Shown here: positions 44,560 to 52,840 of the stretch, in pieces
How positions within the stretch are numbered: the stretch's first letter is position 1
How the letters are laid out: every line of letters begins with the position of its first letter
Assembly: GCF_900116605.1 (NCBI RefSeq)
Contig: NZ_FPBC01000006.1
Span: 267,566-331,565 of the forward strand
Direction: 5' to 3'
Source of the DNA: Pseudomonas marincola
GTDB taxonomy: Bacteria > Pseudomonadota > Gammaproteobacteria > Pseudomonadales > Pseudomonadaceae
DNA length: 64,000 nt
Program-made: the position numbers and the translations under genes
Notes under the pieces: generated by a model
What the model was told of the DNA's origin: nothing
The model's input: only the letters and a program-made list of their open reading frames with translations
Database searches by the model: none

Positions 44560-46227
44560 GTGGCATTGCAATTATCGTTTGGTGAAGCCAGTGCAACCGG
44601 GCCACGTGCGGAGAATCAGGATGCCATGCGCATCGTCACGCCCGCGCCTGCTTTGGCTGAAAGCAAAGGCCACCTGTTCGCATTGGCAGACGGTGTCAGC
44701 CAGTGCGCAGACGGCCAGCTTGCTGCGCAGGCGACCCTGCAAGCGCTGGCACTTGATTACTACGCGACGCCTGAAACCTGGTCGGTTAACCAAAGTCTCG
44801 ACCGCGTGCTGATTGCCCACAATCGCTGGCTACAGGCCAACGGTGGCGGCCAACCCCTGCTCACCACTCTGAGCGCGCTGGTGGTGCGCGGCCGGCGCTT
44901 CACCCTGGCGCACATTGGTGACTGTCGTGTTTACCGCTGGTTCGCCGGCAAGCTTGAGGTGATTAGTCAGGATCATGTCTGGCAGCAGCCGGGCATGCAG
45001 CATGTGCTCAAGCGGGCGATGGGCTTGGATCAGCATGTAATCATCGACTATCTGGACGGTGAGCTGCGCCAAGGTGAGAGCTTCCTGCTGCTCACAGACG
45101 GCGTGTGGGCAACGCTAAGCGATAACACCATTGCGAGTATATTGCACGATGCCGGCGACCCTGAGGCGGCCGTGCAGGCGCTCATACACGCGGCGCACCT
45201 TGCGGGCAGCCAGGACAATGCCAGCGCAATGATGGTCAACATCGAAACACTGCCCGAGACTCACCTCGCCGACACACTGGCGCAGCTGCATCAGTGGCCC
45301 GCCCCTCCCGTTTTACAGCCCGGTAAAGAGTTCGAAGGCTGGCACGTAGAAGACCTGCTCCATCAGTCGCGCCAATCACTGATGTACCGCGTGCACGACA
45401 AACAGGGCCAGCACTGGCTGTTAAAAACCCTGCCCGCCAACCGCGCAGATGAACCGCAGGCAGCCCCCGCATTGTTGCTCGAAGAGTGGTTTTTGCGCCG
45501 GGTAGCGGGCAGCCATTTTGCCGAAGTGCACCCGTTACCTCAGCGCCAGCATCTGTATTACCTGCAACGCCAATACACCGGGCAGACCCTTGCCGAAATG
45601 CTCAAAGCCGATGGCCCCCTGAGCCTGGCCGACTGGCTGCGTATTGCGCCAAGGCTGATCAAGGCACTGGGCATGCTGCACCGGCGCAATATCATTCACC
45701 GCGACATCAAGCCGGAAAACATTCTTTGCTGCGATGACGGTGAGGTGCGCATTATCGACTTTGGCTTGGCCTTCTGCCCCGGCTTGTCGCCGGTCGAGAC
45801 GACAACCGTGGCGGGTACACCGAGCTATATCGCCCCCGAAGCCTTCAACGGCGTTGCCCCAAGCGCCAGCCAGGATATTTTCGCAGCCGGCGTTACGCTG
45901 TATCAGGCGCTCACCGGCCATTACCCCTATGGCGAGATTGAAGCCTTCCAACGCCCGCATTTCAAACAACCGACGGCGGCCAGCCGTTATCGCCCGGACC
46001 TGCCGGTCTGGGTCGATCAGCAGTTGCTGCATGCCATTTGTGCAGACCCGGATGAGCGTTTCGAGACGGCTGAGCAGTGGTTGCTTGAGATAGAGCATGG
46101 CGAACGCCAGTCACTGGCTATTCGCCCCCGGCCATTACTGGAGCGCGAGCCGCTGGCTGTATGGCGGACAGTAGCGCTAATCGCACTGGCGCTTAACGTG
46201 GTGCTGTTCATTGCTGTACTGCGCTGA
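44560..46227 (+). CDS. PP2C phosphatase-Ser/Thr kinase fusion, membrane-anchored
   Basis: A 555-aa protein starting at GTG, with GAGG 5 nt upstream. Residues 1-230 are a PP2C-type phosphatase with metal-site motifs ENQDAM, ALADGVSQCADG, AHIGDCRVYRW, LLLTDGVW and QDNAS. Residues about 260-510 are a protein kinase with the ATP lysine in WLLKTLP, HRDIKPEN at 380-387, DFG at 400 and APEAF. A single C-terminal membrane helix (about 535-553) anchors it. A gene of this type lies between nasA and nirB in P. aeruginosa too, but no nitrate-linked substrate is established. Confidence 0.92.
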   Translation: MALQLSFGEASATGPRAENQDAMRIVTPAPALAESKGHLFALADGVSQCADGQLAAQATLQALALDYYATPETWSVNQSLDRVLIAHNRWLQANGGGQPLLTTLSALVVRGRRFTLAHIGDCRVYRWFAGKLEVISQDHVWQQPGMQHVLKRAMGLDQHVIIDYLDGELRQGESFLLLTDGVWATLSDNTIASILHDAGDPEAAVQALIHAAHLAGSQDNASAMMVNIETLPETHLADTLAQLHQWPAPPVLQPGKEFEGWHVEDLLHQSRQSLMYRVHDKQGQHWLLKTLPANRADEPQAAPALLLEEWFLRRVAGSHFAEVHPLPQRQHLYYLQRQYTGQTLAEMLKADGPLSLADWLRIAPRLIKALGMLHRRNIIHRDIKPENILCCDDGEVRIIDFGLAFCPGLSPVETTTVAGTPSYIAPEAFNGVAPSASQDIFAAGVTLYQALTGHYPYGEIEAFQRPHFKQPTAASRYRPDLPVWVDQQLLHAICADPDERFETAEQWLLEIEHGERQSLAIRPRPLLEREPLAVWRTVALIALALNVVLFIAVLR

Positions 46228-46231
46228 CCAA

Positions 46232-46238
46232 TGCACCA
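46232..46238 (+). promoter_or_regulatory. NtrC-like half-site upstream of nirB
   Basis: TGCACCA matches one half of the NtrC consensus TGCACC-N5-GGTGCA, but the second half is absent in register; a GTGCA occurs 17 nt further on. The site is about 100 nt before the sigma54 promoter, a normal enhancer distance. Tentative. Confidence 0.3.
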
Positions 46239-46330
46239 AAAGCAGCCATACCGCATTAAAGCAGTGCAAAAGACCCGTAAAAATCAAACCCTCAGCCCTT
46301 CAGCGCCCTTAAAAACAGCGGCCTGGGGAA

Positions 46331-46349
46331 TTGGCACGGTAACTGCTTT
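46331..46349 (+). promoter_or_regulatory. Sigma54 promoter of the nirBD-nitrate reductase-cobA operon
   Basis: TTGGCACGGTAACTGCTTT carries the -24 GG (46333-46334) and -12 GC (46345-46346) with the required 10-base gap and a perfect TTGGCACG. It predicts a transcript start near 46358, just before the first ANTAR hairpin. Sigma54 use implies control by NtrC under nitrogen limitation. Confidence 0.8.
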
Positions 46350-46378
46350 AAGGAATTTACAATTTAAATAAAGCGCGA

Positions 46379-46417
46379 TCTTCAACGAAGAAGACTGCAC
46401 TTCCCGACAGAACGGGA
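46379..46417 (+). promoter_or_regulatory. Tandem ANTAR hexaloop hairpins in the nirB leader
   Basis: Hairpin 1 (46379-46394): stem TCTTC/GAAGA, loop AACGAA. Hairpin 2 (46402-46417): stem TCCCG/CGGGA, loop ACAGAA. Both loops are six bases with A at position 1 and G at position 4, the pattern recognised by ANTAR proteins, and they are 7 nt apart. NasT, encoded 7.1 kb upstream, is the expected ligand. Confidence 0.88.
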
Positions 46418-46424
46418 CTTGGAC

Positions 46425-46464
46425 AAAGGCGTCCTCGCTAGGCAACTAGCGGGACGCCTTTTTT
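46425..46464 (+). terminator. Attenuator terminator in the nirB leader
   Basis: AAAGGCGTCC and CGCTAG pair with CTAGCG and GACGCCTTT around a GCAA loop, with T7 following. It starts 8 nt after ANTAR hairpin 2 and ends 35 nt before the nirB start, so it would stop transcription unless antiterminated. Confidence 0.88.
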
Positions 46465-46498
46465 GTTTTCCGTGATTTTTATGCAGGAGATCGTCCGC

Positions 46499-48955
46499 AT
46501 GAAAAAGCTAAAACTGGTTCTCATCGGTAACGGCATGGCCGGGATACGCACGCTGGAAGAGCTGCTGAAGCTCGCCCCGGACATGTACGAAATAACCGTA
46601 TTTGGTGCCGAGCCGCACCCCAATTACAACCGCATTCTGCTGTCGCCGGTTTTAGCCGGCGAGCAAACCTTTGATGAGATCGTCCTCAACGACCTCAACT
46701 GGTACAGCGATAACGGCATCAATCTGCTGCTGGGCCGCAAAGTGGTCGAGATCAATCGCAAGCAGCGCCATGTCATCGCCAGCGATGGCACCGTGGCCGA
46801 ATATGATCGTTTGCTGATTGCCACCGGCTCAACGCCGTTCATCCTGCCGGTGCCCGGCAGCAAACTCGAAGGCGTGATCGGCTACCGCGATATCGCCGAC
46901 ACCCAAGTGATGATGGAAACCGCCAAGACCCACAGCCATGCCGTTGTAATCGGTGGCGGCCTGCTGGGGTTGGAAGCTGCCAACGGACTCAAGCTGCGCG
47001 GCATGGATGTCACCGTGGTGCATATCGGCGAATGGCTGATGGAACGCCAGCTCGACCGCAATGCTGGTGAGTTGCTGCAGCAATCGCTGAGCGAACGCGG
47101 CCTGAAATTCCTGCTGCCCAAGCACACCGCCGAATTGCTCGACAATGGTGACGGCCGCGTCTGCGCGGTTAAGTTTACCGATGGTGATGTGATCGCCGCG
47201 GATCTGGTGGTGATGGCGGCCGGGATTCGGCCGAACACCGAACTGGCGGAAAAATCCGGGATTGCCTGCAACCGCGGAATTTTGGTCAACGACACGCTGC
47301 AAACGTTCGATCCACGGGTTTACGCCATCGGCGAATGCGCCAGCCATCGTGGGATTGCCTATGGCCTGGTGGCGCCGCTGTTTGATCAGGCAAAAGTCTG
47401 CGCCAACCATTTAGCGCAACTCGGCTTCGCCCGCTATCAAGGCTCCGTCACCTCGACCAAACTCAAAGTGACCGGCATCGACTTGTTCTCGGCTGGCGAG
47501 TTCATGGGCGGCGAAGGCACCGAGACCATCACCCTGTCAGACCCGATCGGTGGCGTTTACAAGAAGCTAGTGATCAAGAACGACCAACTGATTGGCGCGT
47601 GCCTGTACGGCGACACGGCAGACGGCGGCTGGTACTTCCGCCAGATCCGCGAGCTGCAGAATATCAGCCAGACCCGTGATCACCTGATGTTTGGCGAAAA
47701 CGCGATTGGCGATGTCGGCCACCAAGGCCAGGACAAAACCGCCAACATGCCTGATACCGCCGAGGTCTGCGGTTGCAACGGTGTATGCAAGGGCACCATC
47801 GTCAAGGCTATTCAGGAGAACGGCCTGTTCAGTGTCGATGACGTCAAGAAGCACACCAAGGCTGCCAGTTCGTGCGGCTCATGCGCCGGGCTGGTCGAAC
47901 AGATCCTTATCAGCACCGTTGGTGGCGCGGCAGACGTAAAGCCCAAGAGCGAGAAAGCTATTTGCGGCTGCAGCGACAGCACCCATGGCCAGATCCGTCA
48001 GGCCATCCGTGAGCACCACCTCACCAGCATCGTGGCCGTACAACAGCACCTGAACTGGAGCACGCCCAATGGCTGTGCAACCTGCCGCCCCGCGCTCAAC
48101 TACTACCTGATCTCAACCTGGCCGGGCGAGGCAATCGACGATGCACAGTCGCGCCTGATCAACGAGCGCGCTCACGCCAACATCCAGAAAGACGGCACCT
48201 ATTCCGTTGTTCCGCGCATGTGGGGCGGTGTAACCAGCGCAGCCGAATTACGCCGCATCGCCGATGTGGCCGACAAATACCAGGTGCCAATGGTCAAGGT
48301 TACCGGCGGTCAACGCATCGACCTGCTGGGCATCAAGAAAGATGACCTGCCAAACGTCTGGAAAGAGTTGGATATGCCGTCCGGCCACGCTTACGGCAAA
48401 TCCATCCGCACCGTGAAAACCTGTGTCGGCAGCGAGTTCTGTCGATTCGGCACGCAAAACTCCACGCAGATGGGCATCGATCTTGAGCATGACCTTTTCA
48501 ACATGTGGTCACCGCACAAGGTCAAACTTGCTGTTTCGGGTTGCCCGCGCAACTGCGCCGAGGCCGGCATCAAGGATGTCGGGATTATCGGCGTCGACTC
48601 CGGCTGGGAGATGTATATCGGCGGTAACGGCGGGATCAAGACTGAAGTAGCCGAGTTCTTCGTCAAACTTAAAACAGCCGAGGAAGTGCGTGAATACAAC
48701 GGCGCCTTTCTGCAGTTGTACCGCGAAGAAGCGTTTTATCTGGAGCGCACCGTGCACTACCTGCAACGGGTCGGCATGGACTACATCAAACAAGCCGTTA
48801 TTGAAGATGCCGAAAACCGCAAAGCGTTGAACGAGCGACTGCAGTACTCGCTGTCGTTTGAACAAGACCCGTGGAAACAGCGAATAGAAACGCCGCAGTT
48901 GAAAAAAGAATTCCAACGTATTCCTGTAACCGTCGTTGAAGAGGTGCCGGTATGA
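46499..48955 (+). CDS. nirB: Nitrite reductase [NAD(P)H] large subunit
   Basis: An 818-aa cytoplasmic siroheme enzyme that reduces nitrite to ammonium. In order: an FAD site (LVLIGNGMAGIRTLEEL, from residue 7), an NAD site (VVIGGGLLGLEAANGLKLRGMDVTVV, about 145-170), a BFD-like [2Fe-2S] domain (VCGCNGVCKGTI from Cys422, and SSCGSCAGL), a second cysteine-rich repeat (AICGCSDSTHGQ, NGCATCRP), and the siroheme/[4Fe-4S] site (Cys641, Cys647, Cys682, Cys686; CVGSEFCRFG and CPRNCAEAG). ATG at 46499 has AGGAG 9 nt upstream. The nirD start overlaps its stop. Confidence 0.96.
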   Translation: MKKLKLVLIGNGMAGIRTLEELLKLAPDMYEITVFGAEPHPNYNRILLSPVLAGEQTFDEIVLNDLNWYSDNGINLLLGRKVVEINRKQRHVIASDGTVAEYDRLLIATGSTPFILPVPGSKLEGVIGYRDIADTQVMMETAKTHSHAVVIGGGLLGLEAANGLKLRGMDVTVVHIGEWLMERQLDRNAGELLQQSLSERGLKFLLPKHTAELLDNGDGRVCAVKFTDGDVIAADLVVMAAGIRPNTELAEKSGIACNRGILVNDTLQTFDPRVYAIGECASHRGIAYGLVAPLFDQAKVCANHLAQLGFARYQGSVTSTKLKVTGIDLFSAGEFMGGEGTETITLSDPIGGVYKKLVIKNDQLIGACLYGDTADGGWYFRQIRELQNISQTRDHLMFGENAIGDVGHQGQDKTANMPDTAEVCGCNGVCKGTIVKAIQENGLFSVDDVKKHTKAASSCGSCAGLVEQILISTVGGAADVKPKSEKAICGCSDSTHGQIRQAIREHHLTSIVAVQQHLNWSTPNGCATCRPALNYYLISTWPGEAIDDAQSRLINERAHANIQKDGTYSVVPRMWGGVTSAAELRRIADVADKYQVPMVKVTGGQRIDLLGIKKDDLPNVWKELDMPSGHAYGKSIRTVKTCVGSEFCRFGTQNSTQMGIDLEHDLFNMWSPHKVKLAVSGCPRNCAEAGIKDVGIIGVDSGWEMYIGGNGGIKTEVAEFFVKLKTAEEVREYNGAFLQLYREEAFYLERTVHYLQRVGMDYIKQAVIEDAENRKALNERLQYSLSFEQDPWKQRIETPQLKKEFQRIPVTVVEEVPV

Positions 48956-49263
48956 GCTGGCTGGATATATGCGCCCTCGAAGAGATCAATCCACTGGGCT
49001 CGCGCATCGTGCTCGGCCCGAGCGGTGATATCGCTGTGTTCAGGACCGCTGATGATGAAGTCTTTGCGCTGGACGATCGCTGCCCGCATAAAGGCGGCCC
49101 GCTCTCTCAGGGCCTGATTTACGGCAAGCGCGTCGCCTGCCCGCTGCATAACTGGCAGATCGAACTGGAGACTGGCGAGGCATTAGCGCCAGACCAAGGC
49201 TGCGCGCACCGGCATGAGGCCAAAGTTGAAAACGGTCGCGTGCTATTGGCTCTGCGCAACTGA
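48952..49263 (+). CDS. nirD: Nitrite reductase small subunit, Rieske-type
   Basis: A 103-aa partner of NirB. It reads WLDICALEEINPLGSRIVLG and then RCPHKGGPLSQGLIYGKRVACPLHNWQIELETGEAL. The C-P-H and C-P-L-H motifs form a complete Rieske [2Fe-2S] ligand set, which E. coli NirD lacks. It may therefore carry a cluster and take part in electron transfer. The ATG overlaps the nirB TGA (ATGA at 48952-48955). Confidence 0.94.
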   Translation: MSWLDICALEEINPLGSRIVLGPSGDIAVFRTADDEVFALDDRCPHKGGPLSQGLIYGKRVACPLHNWQIELETGEALAPDQGCAHRHEAKVENGRVLLALRN

Positions 49264-49295
49264 GCCGCAACGTTAAGCTTTTGGGAGATACGGCC

Positions 49296-52004
49296 ATGGC
49301 CACGACAACTACCGCGTCTACCTGCTGTTATTGCGGTGTTGGCTGTGGCGTTCTGATCGAGCACGACGGCGACACAATAGTCGACGTTAAAGGCGATCCG
49401 GAACACCCTGCCAACTTTGGAAAGCTCTGCAGCAAAGGCTCGACTTTGCACCTTACTGGCGACCTCGACGCACGCGGTTTGTATCCGGAGCTGCGCCTGG
49501 GCAAACAACTAGCGCGGGCGCGTACTTCATGGGATGAAGCGCTGGACCACGCCGCCAGTGTATTCGCCGAGACTATTCGCGAACATGGCCCCGACAGTGT
49601 CGCCTTCTATGTATCGGGGCAACTATTAACCGAAGACTATTACGCGTTTAACAAGTTGGCGCGCGGTCTTATTGGCACTAACAACATCGACAGTAACTCC
49701 CGCCTGTGCATGTCTTCGGCAGTTGTCGGTTATAAGCGCAGCCTGGGAGCAGATGCACCGCCGTGCAACTATCAGGACATTGAACTGAGCGACTGCATCG
49801 TGATTGCCGGCAGCAACATGGCCTATGCGCATCCGGTGCTGTTCCGTCGGCTGGAAGAAGCCAAAGCGGCCAATCCTGACATGCGCGTTATTGTCATCGA
49901 CCCACGGCGCACCGACACCTGTGATCTGGCCGATGTGCATGTGGCCATTCTTCCGGGCACTGACGTAGCACTGTTTCATGGCATCTTGCATATCCTGATG
50001 TGGGAAGGCTGGATTGATCGAAACTACATCGAACAACACACCGACGGTTTCGACGCATTAAAACAGTTAGTCCGCAATTACACGCCTGGCGTGGTTGCCG
50101 AGATCTGCGGCATCTCGCTGGAGCAGTTACAGCAGTGCGCGCAGCTGATTGGCAAAGCCGAAAACTTCTTGTCGTTGTGGTGCATGGGACTTAATCAATC
50201 GAGTGCCGGCACCGCCAAGAACAGCGCTTTGATCAACCTGCACCTGGCGACTGGGCAAATTGGCAAAGCTGGCGCGGGGCCTTTCTCGCTGACCGGCCAA
50301 CCCAATGCCATGGGCGGGCGTGAAACCGGCAGCCTGAGCAACCTTCTGCCCGGCCACCGCGAAGCGGCCAATGCGGATGATCGCCAGGCTGTTGCTGATT
50401 ACTGGGGCGTCGAAAGCCTGCCCAGCTCGCCCGGCCTGAGCGCTATTGAGCTGTTTGAGCAAGTTAACGCCGGCAAGATAAAAGCCCTGTGGATTGCCTG
50501 CACCAATCCCGCACAATCGTTACCAGACCAGAACAACGTGCAAAAAGCCTTGGCAAGTTGCCCGTTCGTGGTGGTGCAAGAGGCGTTCTTCACCACCGAA
50601 ACCTGCGCCTTCGCTGACCTGCTGCTACCGGCAGCAAGCTGGGGCGAAAAGGCCGGCACAGTGACCAACTCGGAACGCCGCATCAGCCATGTGCGCCGCG
50701 CGGTATCTGCCCCAGGCGCTGCCCGCCCGGACTGGGCAATTACCACCGACTTCGCTCGGCGGCTGGAACAGCGCTTACGCCCCGGCATGCCCGGACTGTT
50801 TGAATTTGAAAGTGAAAAACAACTGTTCGAGCAATACAAACAGCTAACCGCTGGCCGTGATCTGGACATCAGCGGACTCACTTACAGCCTGCTTGATGAA
50901 ATTGGCCCGCAGCAGTGGCCCTTCCCTGCTGGCGCACAGCACGGAACCGCGCGGCTGTATAGCGACGGGAAGTTCGCCACGGCCAACGGTCGGGCACAAT
51001 TTGTCAGCGAAGCTTACGCGGCGCCGAAAGAGAAGCGCGATGCACGCCATTCACTCACGCTCAATACCGGACGCCTGCGCGATCACTGGCACGGTATGAG
51101 CCGCACCGGCAACGCGGCCCGGCTGTTCGGCCATGTGCAAACGGCTGCATTGTCTGTACATCCGGATGAATTACGCCGTCGCCGCCTGCAAGACGGTGAC
51201 TTGGTAAGAGTAAGCAGCCGCCGCGGAAAACTGGTGGTTGCCGTGCAAGGCGATGACTCGGTCCGCAGCGGCCAGGCCTATTTGCCGATGCATTGGGGCG
51301 ATCGGTTTCTCAAAGGGCTCGGCACCAATGCGCTGACATTGCCAGCCGTAGACCCGCTTTCCCGCCAGCCCGAACTGAAGCATTGCGCCATCAATATAGA
51401 AAAAGCCGATTTACCCTGGCAGTTATTTGCCTTGATCGAAGGCAACGTCCAACAGCGTTTTAGTCAGTTACGGCCGCTGTTCGAATCATTCAGCTATGCC
51501 AACTTCGCCCTCACCGGACGCGACCGCCCAGCCTTGATGATTTCCGCCGCGAACGAGCAAGCGCCGAGCAGCGAACTCCTGGCCATGATCGACCAACTGC
51601 TGGCCGTTGATAATGGGCCGGTACTTGCCTATGACGATCCGGTGCGAGCGGTCGGCAAACGGGTGCGCATCGAACAGGGCCGCATCACCTCTATTCGCCT
51701 CGCCGGTGAAACGGCTGCACGCCATTGGCTCAAAGATTTATGGAACAAGGGCCAGGCCGACGAATCACTGCGGCGCTGGCTTCTGGCCCCGCTATCGGCA
51801 GCACCTGGCACGGTATCAATTGAATCCTCCAAAACCCTGTGCAACTGCATGAATATCAGCCTGCAGCAGGTCAATTCGGCCATCGCTGGCGGCGCCGATC
51901 TTGCGCAGCTGAAAACCCAGCTGGGTTGCGGCACAAGTTGTGGTTCGTGCATCCCGGAGATTAATCAACTGCTGCGCAGCCATCACTGCGCACTCAGCGC
52001 TTAA
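49296..52004 (+). CDS. nasC: Assimilatory nitrate reductase, catalytic subunit
   Basis: A 902-aa cytoplasmic molybdoenzyme that reduces nitrate to nitrite. The N-terminal [4Fe-4S] site is CCYCGVGCGVLIEHDGD with LCSKGSTLH. The Mo-bis-MGD domain includes SRLCMSSAVVGYKRSLGADAPPC, with the likely Mo-ligand Cys, and GQPNAMGGRETG. The C-terminus carries a BFD [2Fe-2S] domain (LCNCMNISLQQ from Cys849, LGCGTSCGSC from Cys878). No signal peptide. GGGAG lies about 8 nt before the ATG at 49296. Naming of this subunit varies (nasA, nasB, nasC). Confidence 0.94.
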   Translation: MATTTTASTCCYCGVGCGVLIEHDGDTIVDVKGDPEHPANFGKLCSKGSTLHLTGDLDARGLYPELRLGKQLARARTSWDEALDHAASVFAETIREHGPDSVAFYVSGQLLTEDYYAFNKLARGLIGTNNIDSNSRLCMSSAVVGYKRSLGADAPPCNYQDIELSDCIVIAGSNMAYAHPVLFRRLEEAKAANPDMRVIVIDPRRTDTCDLADVHVAILPGTDVALFHGILHILMWEGWIDRNYIEQHTDGFDALKQLVRNYTPGVVAEICGISLEQLQQCAQLIGKAENFLSLWCMGLNQSSAGTAKNSALINLHLATGQIGKAGAGPFSLTGQPNAMGGRETGSLSNLLPGHREAANADDRQAVADYWGVESLPSSPGLSAIELFEQVNAGKIKALWIACTNPAQSLPDQNNVQKALASCPFVVVQEAFFTTETCAFADLLLPAASWGEKAGTVTNSERRISHVRRAVSAPGAARPDWAITTDFARRLEQRLRPGMPGLFEFESEKQLFEQYKQLTAGRDLDISGLTYSLLDEIGPQQWPFPAGAQHGTARLYSDGKFATANGRAQFVSEAYAAPKEKRDARHSLTLNTGRLRDHWHGMSRTGNAARLFGHVQTAALSVHPDELRRRRLQDGDLVRVSSRRGKLVVAVQGDDSVRSGQAYLPMHWGDRFLKGLGTNALTLPAVDPLSRQPELKHCAINIEKADLPWQLFALIEGNVQQRFSQLRPLFESFSYANFALTGRDRPALMISAANEQAPSSELLAMIDQLLAVDNGPVLAYDDPVRAVGKRVRIEQGRITSIRLAGETAARHWLKDLWNKGQADESLRRWLLAPLSAAPGTVSIESSKTLCNCMNISLQQVNSAIAGGADLAQLKTQLGCGTSCGSCIPEINQLLRSHHCALSA

Positions 52005-52034
52005 GCACTTTTTAGCGACTTTGGAGTAGAGCCC

Positions 52035-52769
52035 ATGAAAGGCAAAGTCTGGTTAGTTGGCGCAGGCCCGGGTGATCCGGAGCTGCTGACCCTCAAGGCA
52101 GTGCGCGCACTGTCTATGGCGGATGTGGTACTGATTGATGATCTGGTCAATCCTGCCGTGCTTGAGCACTGCACCAGTGCACGCGTGTTGCCGGTTGGTA
52201 AACGCGGGGGTTGTCGTTCAACACCTCAGGCATTCATCCAACGGCTGATGCTGCGCTACGCGCGTCAAGGCAAATGCGTTGTCCGGCTTAAGGGTGGGGA
52301 TCCGTGCATTTTTGGTCGGGGCAGCGAAGAGGCAGAGTGGCTTAAGGATCGCGCTATCGACGTCGAGATCGTCAACGGCATTACCGCCGGCCTAGCAGGC
52401 GCGACCAACTGTTCAATTCCACTGACACTGAGAGGTGTTGCACGTGGCGTCACGCTGGTAACCGCCCACACTCAGGATGACAGCAGCCTGAACTGGCAAG
52501 CCTTGGCGCAGTCGGGCACAACGCTGGTGGTATACATGGGTGTGGCCAAACTTGATGAGGTTGCCAGCAGCTTGATCGCCGCCGGTATGCGCAGCGACAT
52601 GCCGGTCGCCATGATTGAAAGCGCTTCATTGCCCGAGCAACGGGAGTGCCGTTCAAATCTGGCGCAGATGAGCCAGAGCGCCAAGGCATTCGAGTTGAAA
52701 AGCCCCGCGATCCTGGTGATCGGCGAAGTGGCGCAAACAGCCGTGGCGTCAATTGCAGCCCAAGCCTGA
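52035..52769 (+). CDS. cobA: Uroporphyrinogen-III C-methyltransferase
   Basis: A 244-aa SUMT that makes precorrin-2, the precursor of siroheme for NirB. The signatures are VWLVGAGPGDPELLTLKAVRAL near the N-terminus and LKGGDPCIFGRGSEEAEWL in the middle; both bind SAM and substrate. It is a stand-alone SUMT, so oxidation and iron insertion need CysG-type activity elsewhere. GGAG lies about 10 nt before the ATG. It is the last gene of the nir operon and converges with oprF. Confidence 0.95.
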   Translation: MKGKVWLVGAGPGDPELLTLKAVRALSMADVVLIDDLVNPAVLEHCTSARVLPVGKRGGCRSTPQAFIQRLMLRYARQGKCVVRLKGGDPCIFGRGSEEAEWLKDRAIDVEIVNGITAGLAGATNCSIPLTLRGVARGVTLVTAHTQDDSSLNWQALAQSGTTLVVYMGVAKLDEVASSLIAAGMRSDMPVAMIESASLPEQRECRSNLAQMSQSAKAFELKSPAILVIGEVAQTAVASIAAQA

Positions 52770-52795
52770 TGCACTAAACAGCAAATTATGCGCAT

Positions 52796-52824
52796 AAAAA
52801 AACCCGGCCGAAGCCGGGTTTTTT
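52796..52824. terminator. Bidirectional terminator between cobA and oprF
   Basis: AAAAAAACCCGGC, CGAA tetraloop, GCCGGGTTTTTT; A and T runs on both sides serve both converging genes. Confidence 0.93.
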
Positions 52825-52840
52825 ACAAGCTTACAACCAA

